Notes: generated by a model not told the origin, from the letters alone. DNA of 36,748 nt from Deltaproteobacteria bacterium (GCA_016234845.1 JACRNP010000203.1:1-36748), one strand, 5' to 3'; shown: positions 24,862 to 34,219, counted from the first letter of the stretch. Numbers and translations are program-made.

Positions 24862-24890
24862 AGTATACGAGTCCGGTCCCACCCGGTCAA
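24862..24890 (-). promoter_or_regulatory. Sigma-70-type promoter of the tRNA operon
   Basis: On the minus strand, TTGACC (24885-24890) and TATACT (24862-24867) are separated by exactly 17 bp. Transcription would start near 24855, about 20 nt before tRNA-His. This is the best promoter match in the window. Confidence 0.85.
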
Positions 24891-24943
24891 CGGATAAATC
24901 CCCAAAAAGGTCCACGAAGCCGTCGCGCTCCCGCGCGCCGGAT

Positions 24944-27460
24944 TCATGCCGAGGGACGGAAACGGCGCAGCCGGAGCGCGTTCGTCACCACGGTGACCGA
25001 GGAGAGCCCCATCGCCGCGGCGGCGAACACCGGATCCAGCAGGATCCGGAAGAACGGGTAGAGGGCTCCCGCCGCGACCGGGATCAGCACGACGTTGTAC
25101 GCGAACGCCCAGAACAGGTTCTGGCGGATGTTGCGGAGGGTCGCGCGGCTCAAGGAGATGGCGGAGGGGACTCCGCGCAGGTCCCCGCTCATCAGCACCA
25201 GGTCCCCCGCCTCCACCGCGACGTCCGTCCCCGTCCCGATGGCGATCCCGACGTCGGCCTGCGCCAGCGCCGGCGCGTCGTTGATGCCGTCCCCCACCAT
25301 CGCGACGACCTTTCCTTCCCCCTGCAGCGTCCGGACCTCGTGCGCCTTGCGCTCCGGCAGGACCTCCGCGATCACCTTGGCGATCCCGACCTTCGCCGCC
25401 ACCGTCTCCGCCGAGCGACGGTTGTCCCCGGTCAGCAGCAGGACGTCGAGCCCCATGCCGCGGAGCCGCCGGATCGCTTCCGGGGCGCTCTCCTTGATCT
25501 CGTCCGCGAGCGACAGGACGCCTTCGGCGCGCCCGTCCACCGACACGCCCACCGCCGTGCCTCCCGCGTCCGAGATCTGCCGCGCCAGCGGGAGCAGCCC
25601 CTCCGTCCCGATCCCTTCCCCGGAAAGCCACGCGAGGCTCCCCGCCCGGACGTCCCGGCCGTCCGCCGCCGCGCGGATTCCCATCCCCGGGGAGGCCCGG
25701 AACGACGCCGGGGCGGAGACGGCGATCCCCCTGTCCTTCGCGCCGCGGACGACCGCCTCCGCGAGCGGGTGCTCCGACCCGCTCTCCGCGCAAGCCGCGA
25801 GCCGAAGCAGCTCCAGTTCCCCTCCCTCTCCCTGGAACGTGCCGCCGCGGGCGAGGCGCACGGCGGTGAGGACCGGCTTCCCCTTCGTCACGGTGCCGGT
25901 CTTGTCGAGGACGACCGTGTCCACGTTCCGGGCCGTCTCCAGCGCCGCGCCGTCCCGGACGAGGATCCCGAGCTCCGCCCCCTTGCCCGTCGCGACCATG
26001 ATCGAGGTGGGAGTCGCAAGGCCCATGGCGCAGGGGCAGGCGATGATCAGCACGGCGATCGTGTTGACCATCGCGTAGGTCCCCCGCGGCTCCGGCCCGA
26101 AGAGGTACCAGGCGGCGAAGGTGACCGCGGCCGTCGCCATCACCGACGGCACGAAGTACGACGCGATCGCGTCGGCAAGCCGGCCGATCGGCGGCTTGCT
26201 TCCCTGCGCCTCCCGGACCATCGCGACGATGCGGGAGAGCGCGGTGTCCTTCCCCACGCGGGTCGCCGTAAACACCAGGCGTCCGTTGGCGTTGAGCGTC
26301 CCGCCCGTCACGGCGCTCCCCGGCACCTTCTCCACGGGAATCGGCTCCCCGGTGAGCATCGACTCGTCGACGGCGGACGTACCTTCCTCCACCGCCCCGT
26401 CCACGGGGATCCTCTCCCCGGGACGGACGACGACGCGTTCGCCCACCGCCACGGATTCGAGGGGGACGTCGACCTCGACCCCGTCGCGGACCACCCGCGC
26501 CGCCGCGGGCGCAAGGCCGATCAGTCTCCGCACCGCCTCCGATGTCTTTCCCCGGGCCCTCGCCTCGAAATGGCGGCCCAGGAGGACCAGCACGATGATC
26601 GCGGCGGACGTCTCGAAATACAGGTGCGGAGTCAGCCCCTCCGCGCGGATCGCCTGCGGGAGGAAGGCGGCGAAGGCGCTGTAGGCGTAGGCGACCGAGG
26701 TCCCGAGGACCACCAAGGTGTTCATGTCGGCGGCGCCGTGCCGCGCCGCGGCCCACGCCCCGCGGTAGAAGCGGGAACCGGAGTAGAACTGGATCGGCGT
26801 CGCCAGAAGCAGCTGCAGCAGCCCCGCCGCGAAGGGGGAGAACGGCAGCCCGCCGCCGCCCGCGACCATCTCCCAGTGCGAAAACGCGAGCAGGGGAACG
26901 CCGAGGGCGACGCCGACCCACAGCCGGGAGAGGACGGAACGCTCCTCCTCCCGCTGGGCGCGTTCCTCCCGCGCCACCGGGTCCTCGCCCGGTTCGACGC
27001 GGGGGACGGAGTAGCCCGCGCCTTCCACCGCCGCCCGGAGGTCGTCCACGGAAGCGGCGCCGGGGAGGAAGTCGACGCTCCCGGTCCGCTCGGCGAGGTT
27101 CACGCTCGCGGCCAGGACGCCGGAGACGCCGCGCAGCGCCTTCTCCACCCGGGCGACGCAGGACGCGCACGACATCCCGTGGATCGGGAAGGCGGTCCGC
27201 TCGACCGGAACCTCGTACCCGGCGTCGCGGATCGCCGCGGCGATCCGCCAGGGACCGGCCTTCGCCGGATCCGCGGCGACCGTGGCGGTCTCCGTCGCCA
27301 GGTTGACCGACGCGGAGGCGACCCCTTCGAGGCGGGCGAGCGATTTCTCCACGCGGCCGACGCAGGAGGCGCACGACATCCCCTTCACCGGGAAGCTCCA
27401 GCGCACAAGAGCGCCCTCCCCGGCTCCCGACGGGGCGCCGTATGGGGTCTTCTCTTCCAT
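24944..27460 (-). CDS. copA: Copper-translocating P1B-type ATPase (CopA-like)
   Basis: This 838-residue inner-membrane pump probably exports Cu(I) using ATP. Two N-terminal heavy-metal-associated domains each carry G-M-S-C-A-S-C (about residues 27-33 and 94-100). The membrane metal site is C-P-C in A-C-P-C-A-M-G-L, the phosphorylation site is D-K-T-G-T-V-T-K-G, the nucleotide domain has S-E-H-P-L, and the hinge is [10 protein letters not shown]. The final helices include [12 protein letters not shown], matching the Cu(I) class (P1B-1) rather than Zn/Cd pumps. No Shine-Dalgarno precedes the ATG at 27460, but a TATACT box reads toward it 8 nt upstream. No copper regulator or chaperone gene is adjacent. 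Confidence 0.93.
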   Translation of the reverse strand: MEEKTPYGAPSGAGEGALVRWSFPVKGMSCASCVGRVEKSLARLEGVASASVNLATETATVAADPAKAGPWRIAAAIRDAGYEVPVERTAFPIHGMSCASCVARVEKALRGVSGVLAASVNLAERTGSVDFLPGAASVDDLRAAVEGAGYSVPRVEPGEDPVAREERAQREEERSVLSRLWVGVALGVPLLAFSHWEMVAGGGGLPFSPFAAGLLQLLLATPIQFYSGSRFYRGAWAAARHGAADMNTLVVLGTSVAYAYSAFAAFLPQAIRAEGLTPHLYFETSAAIIVLVLLGRHFEARARGKTSEAVRRLIGLAPAAARVVRDGVEVDVPLESVAVGERVVVRPGERIPVDGAVEEGTSAVDESMLTGEPIPVEKVPGSAVTGGTLNANGRLVFTATRVGKDTALSRIVAMVREAQGSKPPIGRLADAIASYFVPSVMATAAVTFAAWYLFGPEPRGTYAMVNTIAVLIIACPCAMGLATPTSIMVATGKGAELGILVRDGAALETARNVDTVVLDKTGTVTKGKPVLTAVRLARGGTFQGEGGELELLRLAACAESGSEHPLAEAVVRGAKDRGIAVSAPASFRASPGMGIRAAADGRDVRAGSLAWLSGEGIGTEGLLPLARQISDAGGTAVGVSVDGRAEGVLSLADEIKESAPEAIRRLRGMGLDVLLLTGDNRRSAETVAAKVGIAKVIAEVLPERKAHEVRTLQGEGKVVAMVGDGINDAPALAQADVGIAIGTGTDVAVEAGDLVLMSGDLRGVPSAISLSRATLRNIRQNLFWAFAYNVVLIPVAAGALYPFFRILLDPVFAAAAMGLSSVTVVTNALRLRRFRPSA

Positions 27461-27468
27461 GTATTGAT

Positions 27469-27476
27469 AGTATACT
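27469..27476. promoter_or_regulatory. Palindromic -10 element (AGTATACT) shared by copA and tRNA-Arg(TCT)
   Basis: AGTATACT is self-complementary, so TATACT can be read in both directions. On the plus strand it ends 8 bp before the mature 5' end of tRNA-Arg. On the minus strand it ends 8 nt before the copA ATG. Recognisable -35 boxes are weak on both sides. Confidence 0.55.
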
Positions 27477-27484
27477 GGCCCCGC

Positions 27485-27561
27485 GCGCCTGTAGCTCAGG
27501 TGGACAGAGCAGCTGCCTTCTAAGCAGCGGGTCCGGGGTTCGAGTCCCTGCAGGCGCGCCA
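27485..27561 (+). tRNA. tRNA-Arg(TCT)
   Basis: The plus strand folds with acceptor GCGCCTG/CAGGCGC, discriminator G and encoded CCA. The D stem is GCTC/GAGC, the anticodon stem GCTGC/GCAGC with loop CTTCTAA (anticodon TCT), and the T arm has GGTTCGAGTCC. It reads AGA codons, which are rare here. It ends 7 bp before the convergent transglutaminase-like gene. Confidence 0.96.
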
Positions 27562-27568
27562 GTCTCTT

Positions 27569-28183
27569 CTACATGCCCATCCGGAAACGGTTCAACTGCG
27601 ATACGACGGCGAACCCTTCGTCGTTGAAGCAGAAATTCTCTTCCTGGACGAAGTAGCGGGTGAACGCCATCCCCGGGAACTGCCCGAATTCAAAGACGCC
27701 CAGGAACGATGACGGGTCCTGCTGGAAGCAATACCCCTTGTATTCCATGTCGATCCAGGCGTGGTCGACGAGACGGTCCGGCAGGGCGATGTTCCCGACG
27801 ATCACCCGGACGTCCCTCGCGGGGATCCCCATCGCCCGGTAGACGCTGCACAGGAGGGTCGCTTTCCCGAGGCAACTCCCCTTTTCCGCGCGGAGGATCT
27901 CCCGGGGGGACAGGCCCGGTGCCATGGGCTCGTACCGGATCCGATCCCGGACGAAGGCGTACGCGGCCTCGGGGGTGCCGAGCCGTACCGCCAGGGAGCG
28001 GACGGCGGGGTCGTCGGGATCCACGAGGGAGACAAGGTCGGAGACGTGGTTGACCCGCATGTCGTGGAACGCGGGACGGGCCGTCTCCTCGCGATCCCGG
28101 ACGAGGTATCCGGCGGCGAAAACCCCGGCGGCGGCGACAACCGCGACGCCCGCAAGGAGCGCTCTCCCGACCGGAAGCTTCAT
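27569..28183 (-). CDS. Membrane-anchored transglutaminase-like protein
   Basis: This 204-residue protein begins with an uncleaved signal-anchor or signal peptide (about residues 6-27). A transglutaminase-like cysteine-protease fold follows: K-G-S-C-L-G-K-A supplies the catalytic C104, followed by a long helix ending in G-I-P-A-R; V-D-H-A-W-I supplies H141, and an aspartate follows (D156 in F-Q-Q-D-P). This is the standard order of the triad. Bacterial members often act as periplasmic peptidases or amidases; the substrate is unknown. The ATG ending at 28183 has a strong AGGAGGAA ribosome-binding site and a TTGCCA-17-TACATT promoter upstream. Longer readings to the N-terminal side lack coding character and would bury the signal sequence. 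Confidence 0.85.
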   Translation of the reverse strand: MKLPVGRALLAGVAVVAAAGVFAAGYLVRDREETARPAFHDMRVNHVSDLVSLVDPDDPAVRSLAVRLGTPEAAYAFVRDRIRYEPMAPGLSPREILRAEKGSCLGKATLLCSVYRAMGIPARDVRVIVGNIALPDRLVDHAWIDMEYKGYCFQQDPSSFLGVFEFGQFPGMAFTRYFVQEENFCFNDEGFAVVSQLNRFRMGM

Positions 28184-28228
28184 CGTTCCTCCTCCCGCAT
28201 CCCCGGATTCATCCATGAATTCGGATGC

Positions 28229-28257
28229 AATGTACCTTACGGAGTACGGGATGGCAA
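28229..28257 (-). promoter_or_regulatory. Sigma-70-type promoter of the transglutaminase-like gene
   Basis: On the minus strand TTGCCA (28252-28257) and TACATT (28229-28234) are spaced by 17 bp, giving a leader of about 40 nt that ends in a strong Shine-Dalgarno. An inverted repeat ATTCAT-CC-ATGAAT lies in that leader at 28207-28220. Confidence 0.65.
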
Positions 28258-28340
28258 GATCCGGGAAACCGCCCCGAACGCCTCGATCCGTTCTACAATG
28301 TCTCCAGGCGGAACGAGCCGGTTTCTGTGTGGGAGGGGGA

Positions 28341-28655
28341 ATGGCGGAGCTTCCCGAAGGGAAGGGGCACCTGGAAATCACGTGCCCGTGCTGCGGGGCA
28401 TCGCTTGCGATCGACCGGGAGCGGGGGGAGGTGGTCGGGAGCGAAGCGTCGGGACACGCCCGTGCCGGCGTGGAGCTTACGGACGCGGCGAAGGTCCTGG
28501 CGAAGGAGTCGGCGCGGATTCACGAAAAGTTCGAGAAGATCGTTCAGGCCGACAAGACGCGGGGGGCGGAGCTCGACAAGCTGTTCAAAAGCCACCTGGA
28601 GAAGTCCGGGGACGAACCGCCGCGGCGCCCGCTGCGGGACATCGACCTCGATTAG
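28341..28655 (+). CDS. Small zinc-ribbon/helical protein of unknown function
   Basis: This 104-residue protein starts with a zinc-ribbon-like half (L-E-I-T-C-P-C-C-G-A-S-L, followed by a strand I-D-R-E-R-G-E-V-V). A charged, probably helical region follows (about 45-90), and the end is a basic/acidic tail (R-R-P-L-R-D-I-D-L-D). Only one cysteine knuckle is visible, so metal binding would need a dimer or may be vestigial. A TACAAT at 28294-28299 and a purine-rich GGGAGGGGG just before the ATG support expression. The stop overlaps the stop of the convergent RND pump gene by 3 bp. I do not recognise a function. Confidence 0.75.
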   Translation: MAELPEGKGHLEITCPCCGASLAIDRERGEVVGSEASGHARAGVELTDAAKVLAKESARIHEKFEKIVQADKTRGAELDKLFKSHLEKSGDEPPRRPLRDIDLD

Positions 28656-31600
28656 CCCGCCGGGCGCCCGGGTTTCAGGTCGTCCAGCAGCGAGTAGACC
28701 ACCGGGGTGGCGAGGAGCGTGAGCAGGAGCGACAGCGTCTGCCCGCCGATCACGACGATCGCGATCACCCGGCGTTCCTCGGACCCCGGCCCGCTCCCCA
28801 CGGCCAGCGGCAGCATCCCCGACACGAACGTGAGCGTCGTCATCAGGATCGGCCGCAGCCGGTCCCGGTTCCCCTGGAGGATCGCCGAGGCGCGGTCCAT
28901 CCCCCCCGCCCGCAGGTTGTTCATGTGGTCGATCTGGAGGATGGCGTTCTTCTTCACCACCCCGAAGAGCACGAGCATCCCCAGAGCGGAGTAGAGGTTC
29001 AGGGTGCTCCCGGTGGCCCAGATGGACAGCAGGGCGAAGGGAACGCACAGCGGAAGCGACAGCAGGATCGTGAACGGGTGGACCAGGTGCTCGAACTGGG
29101 ACGCCAGGATCATGTACATGAAGACGATCGAGAGCGCGAACGCCCACACGAACTCCCCGAACGTCCGCTCCAGCTCCCTCCCCCGGCCGGAAACGCGCGT
29201 CGTGTAGCCCGCGGGGAGGTTCATCGCCGCGACCTCCGCCCGCAGCGCCGCCAGCCGGTCGGCCAGCGCGTACCCGGGGGCGACCGACCCCCGCAGGCGC
29301 ACCTCCCGCTGCCGGTCGAGCCGGTCGATGCGCGAGGGGCTCATGGTCCGCTCGATCGCGGCGACGCTCCCGACCTGGGCCAGGCCTCCCCCCTCCCTCG
29401 AAACGTACAGGCGCCCGATCGCCTCGGCATCGTCCCGGTCCTTCTCCCGCAGCCGGAGCTGGACATCGTAGTCTTCGTTCACGGCGGGATCGTTGAAGCG
29501 GGACACCTCCTCGTCTCCCCCCACCATCAGTCGCACCGCGGTCCCGACCCGCTCGGGGTCGACGCCGAGGTCGGCGGCCCGCGCGCGGTCGATCCGCACC
29601 TGCAGCTCGGGCTTGTCGAGCTTGAGCGACGTGTCGGTGTCCATCAGCCCCAGCGGTTCCTGCCGGTCCCTCAACGCCTCGGCGTACCCGGAGAGCGCCT
29701 TCAGATCGGGCCCGCGCAGCACGAAGTCGACGTCGAAGCTGCCGCCGCCGATGTTGAACCCGGCGATGTTCCGCACCGCGATCCGGAGGTCGCGGTACTT
29801 CCGCACCCTGCGCCGGACCTCCTGCATGATCTCCTTCTGGGGACGGTTTCCGCGGAACGCCGCGCCCGGATCGCCGCGGGCCAGGCTTTTCAGCAGGCGC
29901 TCCACGGAGAAGACCCGCTCCTCGTGGGGCTTGAGGCGCACGTACGCCCTCCCCTCGTTCACCGCGCCGATGAAGCCGCCCCCGGCGGTCGACAGCACCT
30001 GCGCCACCCCGGGGATCGATCGCACCTCCGCCATCACGGCGTTCAGGATTTCGTCCATGCTGGCGAGGCTGGTCCCCTGCGGGGCGCTCACGCTGATGTT
30101 GAACTCCCCCTCGTCGGCGTTGGCCGGAAGGTAGTCCTGCCGGATCACGCGGTAGAGGGGGACGGTCGACAGGACGACCCCGAGCGAGAGGGCGGCCACG
30201 AACCACCGGTGGCGCATCGAGAAGGCGAGGGCGCGTTCGTACCCGGCGTCGAGAAGCCGGTAGAACCCGGCCCGGGAACGGGGCGCCCCGTCCGGAACGC
30301 CCGTGCCTTCCGCGCCGCCCCTCCCGAGGAGCCGCGCGCTCATCATCGGGGTGAGGGTGAAGGAGACGAGGAGGCTCACCATCACCGCGACGGCCGCGGT
30401 GATCCCGAACTGGTACAGGAAGCGCCCGGAGATGCTCGACATGAACGACACCGGGATGAAGATGACCACCAGCGAGAGCGTCGTCGCCATGACGGCCGGG
30501 CCGATGTCCCGGGTCGCCGCCCGGGCGGCCTCGAACGGCGGCATCCCCTTCTCCTCCACGAAGCGGAAGATGTTCTCCAGGACGACGATCGCGTCGTCGA
30601 TCACGATCCCCACCATCAGGACGAGGGCGAGCATGGTCACGCTGTTCAGGGTGAAGTGGAGCGCCCACATCATCCCGAAGCTGGAGATCACGGACGCGGG
30701 AATCGCCACCGCGGCGATCAGGGTCGTCCGCCAGCTCCGCATGAAGGCGAAGACGACCAGGGACGCGAGGATGCTGCCGAGGATCAGGTGCACGTTGATC
30801 TCGTGCAGGGCGGCGCGGATGTAGCGGGACTGGTCCTGGATCACGGTCAGGCCGACCCCCGCCGGCAGCTCCGCGGCGGAGGCTCCGATGGCGCGCTTCG
30901 CGCCGTCGATCACGGCCACCGTGTTGGCGCCCGACTGCCGCCGCACCTCGAGGACCACCGTGGGGACTCCGTTCAGCCGCGCGGTGGACCGCTGCTCCTT
31001 CGTCCCGTCCTCGGCGCTGCCGATGTCCCGGATGCGGACCGAAGCGCCGCCGATCGTGGCGACCACCAGCTCCTCGAAGGCCCGCGGGTCGCCCAGGCGG
31101 CCGATCGTCCGGAGCGTTTCCTCGCGCGGGCCCCGGGTCACGTTCCCGCCGGAGGCGTCGAGGTTCTGGAGGGCGATCGCATCGCGGACGGCGGTGATCG
31201 GGATCCGCAGCGCGGCGAGCCGGTCCGCGTCGACCCACACGTTGATCGCCCGCTCCAGCCCGCCGACGATCCGCACTTCGCCGACCCCGTCCGACCGCTC
31301 CAGGCGGACCTTCACCACCTTGTCGGCCAGCTCGGTCAGCTCCCGCAGCGGGCGGTCCCCCGCCAGCGCCACCGTCAGGACGGGCGCCTGGTCGTTGTCG
31401 AACTTCGAGATCAGCGGCGCCGTGGCGTCCTTCGGCAGGTTCCGCAGGACGGTGGCGACACGGTCCCGGACGTCCTGCGCCGCCGCGTCGATGTTCCGGT
31501 CCAGGTTGAAGGTGACGATGACGTTGGAGGATCCCGGCCCCGAGATCGACCGCAGCTCGTCGATCCCCTCGATGGTGTTGACCGCCTCCTCGATCCTCCG

Positions 31601-31795
31601 GGAGATCTCGGTCTCGACCTCCTCGGCGGACGCGCCGGGGAGCTGGGTGCGGATCGAGACGGTGGGAAGGTCGACCGACGGGAACCGGTCGACGCCGAGC
31701 CGGACGTAGCTGGCCCCGCCGACGACGACCAGCGCCAGGATGATCATCGCCGCGAAGACGGGGCGGCGGATGCAGATTTCCGCTAACTTCTGCAA
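28652..31795 (-). CDS. RND-family efflux pump, inner-membrane permease (HAE1/AcrB-like)
   Basis: This 1047-residue protein has the full length of a tripartite RND pump subunit with 12 transmembrane helices and two large periplasmic loops. The N-terminus (I-C-I-R-R-P-V-F-A) is typical. The proton-relay aspartates lie in V-I-D-D-A-I-V-V-L-E-N (TM4), and the lysine and polar partners in V-V-K-K-N-A-I-L-Q-I-D (TM10). The sequence resembles drug and lipophile exporters rather than CzcA-type metal pumps. The start is TTG ending at 31795, 7 bp after the adaptor stop; no ATG would restore the conserved N-terminus. It is in an operon with the adaptor. No outer-membrane TolC-type gene is in the window. 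Confidence 0.93.
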   Translation of the reverse strand: MQKLAEICIRRPVFAAMIILALVVVGGASYVRLGVDRFPSVDLPTVSIRTQLPGASAEEVETEISRRIEEAVNTIEGIDELRSISGPGSSNVIVTFNLDRNIDAAAQDVRDRVATVLRNLPKDATAPLISKFDNDQAPVLTVALAGDRPLRELTELADKVVKVRLERSDGVGEVRIVGGLERAINVWVDADRLAALRIPITAVRDAIALQNLDASGGNVTRGPREETLRTIGRLGDPRAFEELVVATIGGASVRIRDIGSAEDGTKEQRSTARLNGVPTVVLEVRRQSGANTVAVIDGAKRAIGASAAELPAGVGLTVIQDQSRYIRAALHEINVHLILGSILASLVVFAFMRSWRTTLIAAVAIPASVISSFGMMWALHFTLNSVTMLALVLMVGIVIDDAIVVLENIFRFVEEKGMPPFEAARAATRDIGPAVMATTLSLVVIFIPVSFMSSISGRFLYQFGITAAVAVMVSLLVSFTLTPMMSARLLGRGGAEGTGVPDGAPRSRAGFYRLLDAGYERALAFSMRHRWFVAALSLGVVLSTVPLYRVIRQDYLPANADEGEFNISVSAPQGTSLASMDEILNAVMAEVRSIPGVAQVLSTAGGGFIGAVNEGRAYVRLKPHEERVFSVERLLKSLARGDPGAAFRGNRPQKEIMQEVRRRVRKYRDLRIAVRNIAGFNIGGGSFDVDFVLRGPDLKALSGYAEALRDRQEPLGLMDTDTSLKLDKPELQVRIDRARAADLGVDPERVGTAVRLMVGGDEEVSRFNDPAVNEDYDVQLRLREKDRDDAEAIGRLYVSREGGGLAQVGSVAAIERTMSPSRIDRLDRQREVRLRGSVAPGYALADRLAALRAEVAAMNLPAGYTTRVSGRGRELERTFGEFVWAFALSIVFMYMILASQFEHLVHPFTILLSLPLCVPFALLSIWATGSTLNLYSALGMLVLFGVVKKNAILQIDHMNNLRAGGMDRASAILQGNRDRLRPILMTTLTFVSGMLPLAVGSGPGSEERRVIAIVVIGGQTLSLLLTLLATPVVYSLLDDLKPGRPAG

Positions 31796-31802
31796 GCGCG
31801 GG

Positions 31803-33011
31803 CTACTGCGATACCGCGACGGGCGTCCCGCCCGCGAGGTTGCCGGGCTCCGTCACCACCTGCTCCCCCGCCGCGAGCCCCTCGACGATCTCCACCCGGT
31901 CGCCCGAGCGTCGCCCGGTCCGGACCCTCTTCTCGACCGCCAATCCGTCCTTCACCACGAACACCTTTTCGAGCCCGGCGAAGGAGACGACCGACGAGGC
32001 GGGCGCCAGCACCGAGGTTCGGTCGGCGGGCGCGACGATTTCCGCCCGGGCGAAGGAGCCCGGACGCAGGCGGCCGTCCCGGTTGGCCACTTCCGCTTCC
32101 ACGGCGAGAGTGCGGTTCTGCTCGAGGATGGCGGGGCTCACGCGGACCACCCGCCCGGCGTGCTCCCCCGCGTCCCCTTCCAGGCGGACCTTGACCGGCT
32201 GGCCGACGCGCACCGCCGGGGCGTCCCTCTCCGGCACCGCGACCCGCAACCGCAGCGGGTGAATCCTCACCAATCCGACCACCGGCGCGCCCGCCGCGAG
32301 GAATTCCCCCGTCGAGGCCCTCTTCTCGCGGACGGCGCCATCGATCGGCGAGAGGAGCGTCGCGTCGGCCTGCTGCTGACGCGCAAGGGCCAGCGACGAT
32401 CGACGCTCCGCGAGCAGCTCCCGGCGGTTCCCGACCTCCTCGATCGCCGCCTGGTGGCGTCCTTCCGCGACCAGGACGCGGGACACCGACGCGTCGTACT
32501 CGGAGCGGGCGATGTAGTTCTTCTCGACGAGCTGCGCCATCCGGTCCCGGTTCCGCCGCGCCTCTTCGAGCACCGCCCGGGCTTCCCGCACCAGAGCGGT
32601 CTTCTCGGGGTCCACGCGGTCGTCCGCCCCTTCGGGGGGGAGCCCCAGCCCGGCCCGGACCTGGCGCAGGGCCGCCTCCGCCTGCTCCACCCGGAGTCGG
32701 AAATCGGTCGGGTCGAGGCGCGCGAGGAGCTGCCCCTTCCGCACGGGGGTGCCGAGGTCGACCGCGATTTCGCTCACACGCCCGGCCACCTTGAAGGCGG
32801 CCGTCACCTCCTCGTCGGCCGAAAGCGTCCCGGTCACGGCGATCGTCCGGGGAAGCCTGCCTTCGCCGGCCGCCGCCACGCGCACGGCGCGGGGCCCCTT
32901 CGCCTTTTCGACGTCCCCCGCCCTGGACGGAGGCGCCTCCGAGCCGCACCCGGAACAAACCGCGGCGAGCGCCAGGATCCCCGCCGCCGAAACGAAGCGT
33001 CCTGTCCTCAA
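31803..33011 (-). CDS. RND efflux periplasmic adaptor lipoprotein (MFP/HlyD-like)
   Basis: This 402-residue protein starts with a signal sequence and lipobox (A-V-C-S-G-C, Cys about 22). A membrane-fusion-protein body follows: a barrel-sandwich half-motif (G-R-V-S-E-I-A-V-D-L-G-T-P-V-R-K-G-Q), a coiled-coil hairpin (about 100-185), the second half-motif (L-L-S-P-I-D-G-A-V) and beta-barrel segments. It links the RND permease to an outer-membrane channel. The start is a TTG overlapping the RNase D stop (TTGA) with GGAGGAG upstream; no ATG offers a comparable signal peptide. It is immediately upstream of the pump gene. Confidence 0.9.
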   Translation of the reverse strand: MRTGRFVSAAGILALAAVCSGCGSEAPPSRAGDVEKAKGPRAVRVAAAGEGRLPRTIAVTGTLSADEEVTAAFKVAGRVSEIAVDLGTPVRKGQLLARLDPTDFRLRVEQAEAALRQVRAGLGLPPEGADDRVDPEKTALVREARAVLEEARRNRDRMAQLVEKNYIARSEYDASVSRVLVAEGRHQAAIEEVGNRRELLAERRSSLALARQQQADATLLSPIDGAVREKRASTGEFLAAGAPVVGLVRIHPLRLRVAVPERDAPAVRVGQPVKVRLEGDAGEHAGRVVRVSPAILEQNRTLAVEAEVANRDGRLRPGSFARAEIVAPADRTSVLAPASSVVSFAGLEKVFVVKDGLAVEKRVRTGRRSGDRVEIVEGLAAGEQVVTEPGNLAGGTPVAVSQ

Positions 33012-34177
33012 CGCCGCTCCTCCACGACGACTTTGCCGCCCCGGACGACGAGGGAGATCCGCCCGTCGAGCATCGACAGAAGGTCCTTTCCCACGAGATC
33101 GTATCTCCATCCCGCCAGCACCCCGATCCCTTCCCGCTCCCCCGAGGCCAGGCGCTCGAGCTCCTCGGAGCCGGTCAGGACCTCGGGGGCGACCCGTTGC
33201 GCCCGGGAGCGGGACCGCACCAGCGCTCCCAGGAGGGAAGCCACGGAGGCGGCCTCCCCGTTCCCGCGGGCCCTGGGCGACGGCGCCTCGGGGAGCATCT
33301 CCTCGGGCAGCGCCAGCGCTTCGCGGACGGCGTCCAGCACCGCGACCGACGCGCTCCCGCCGACCTTCCACTCCAGCCCGCGCACGCGCCGGAGCGCCTC
33401 CTCGTCCGCCGGCCGGCTCCGGGCGATCGCCAGCGCGCTTTCGTCCGCGAGCACCCGGCGCCTCGGGACGTCCCTGCGCCGGGCCTCCCCCTCCCTCCAC
33501 GCGATCAGCGCGCGCAGCACCGCCAGGCGTCTCCGGTCGAGCGACGCCCATCCTTTCACCCGGCGATACTCGGTCGCGGGGTCGGTCTCGTACGCCGCGG
33601 GGGAGGAGAGCGCCGCCATCTCCGGCTCGATCCAGGAGAGCCGCCCTTCCCGCCGGAGCCGCGCCGTCATCCGGTCGTGCAGCGCGGGGAGGTACCGAAC
33701 GTCGTCCTGCGCGTAGGCGATCTGCGAATGGGAAAGGGGCCGGGCTCCCCAGTCGGAGTAGGAGTGCCCCTTCTTCACGTCCGCTCCCAGGAACTCCCGG
33801 ACCGTCGACGCGTACGCCGCCTGCGCCGGCATCCCCAGGACCGCCGCGGCGATCTGCGTGTCGAAGACCGGCGACGGCACGCGCCCGGTCCGCTGGTGGA
33901 CGATCTTCAGGTCCTGCCACCCCGCGTGGACCACTTTCAGGATGGACGGGTCGAAGAGAAGGTCGTCCAGGGGGGACAGGTCGCCGACGGCGAGCGGGTC
34001 GACCGCGGCGACCGCCGTGTCCGTGCCGAGCTGGACGAGGCAGAGGCGGGGGAAGTAGGTGCGCTCGCCGACGAATTCGGTGTCGAAGCCGACCTTGCCG
34101 GAAGCCTTCATGGAGGCGACCAGGTCGCGGAACTCCGACGGGTCCGTGACCAGCCGTCCTTTCGGTTCCTTTTCCAT
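33008..34177 (-). CDS. rnd: Ribonuclease D
   Basis: This 389-residue 3'-5' exoribonuclease of the DEDDy family acts in tRNA and stable-RNA 3' maturation. Exo I is V-G-F-D-T-E-F, exo II is H-A-G-W-Q-D-L-K-I, and exo III is Y-A-Q-D-D-V-R-Y-L, so all four acidic residues and the tyrosine are present. The C-terminal half carries helical HRDC-type domains. The ATG ending at 34177 has GGAAGG upstream; a further in-frame ATG at 34219 would add 14 residues with no conservation and would overlap the promoter element. The stop overlaps the start of the RND adaptor gene. Confidence 0.93.
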   Translation of the reverse strand: MEKEPKGRLVTDPSEFRDLVASMKASGKVGFDTEFVGERTYFPRLCLVQLGTDTAVAAVDPLAVGDLSPLDDLLFDPSILKVVHAGWQDLKIVHQRTGRVPSPVFDTQIAAAVLGMPAQAAYASTVREFLGADVKKGHSYSDWGARPLSHSQIAYAQDDVRYLPALHDRMTARLRREGRLSWIEPEMAALSSPAAYETDPATEYRRVKGWASLDRRRLAVLRALIAWREGEARRRDVPRRRVLADESALAIARSRPADEEALRRVRGLEWKVGGSASVAVLDAVREALALPEEMLPEAPSPRARGNGEAASVASLLGALVRSRSRAQRVAPEVLTGSEELERLASGEREGIGVLAGWRYDLVGKDLLSMLDGRISLVVRGGKVVVEERR

Positions 34178-34209
34178 CCACCTTCCGCTGTTCGAAAGGC
34201 CCGTCCGCG

Positions 34210-34219
34210 ATGGTACCAT
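34210..34219. promoter_or_regulatory. Palindromic -10 element (ATGGTACCAT) between rnd and the selenoprotein gene
   Basis: The 10-bp sequence is self-complementary and offers TACCAT (TAnnnT) in both directions, in the 98-bp gap between two divergent genes. Leaders would be about 26 nt for rnd and 50 nt for the selenoprotein gene. -35 matches are weak on both sides. Confidence 0.45.

Noticed and set aside
27761-31786. A very long open frame on the plus strand opposite the RND pump
   Set aside because: Its translation is low-complexity Arg/Gly/Pro/Asp/His-rich sequence, as expected from reading a GC-rich gene backwards; the minus strand encodes a full RND permease with all motifs.
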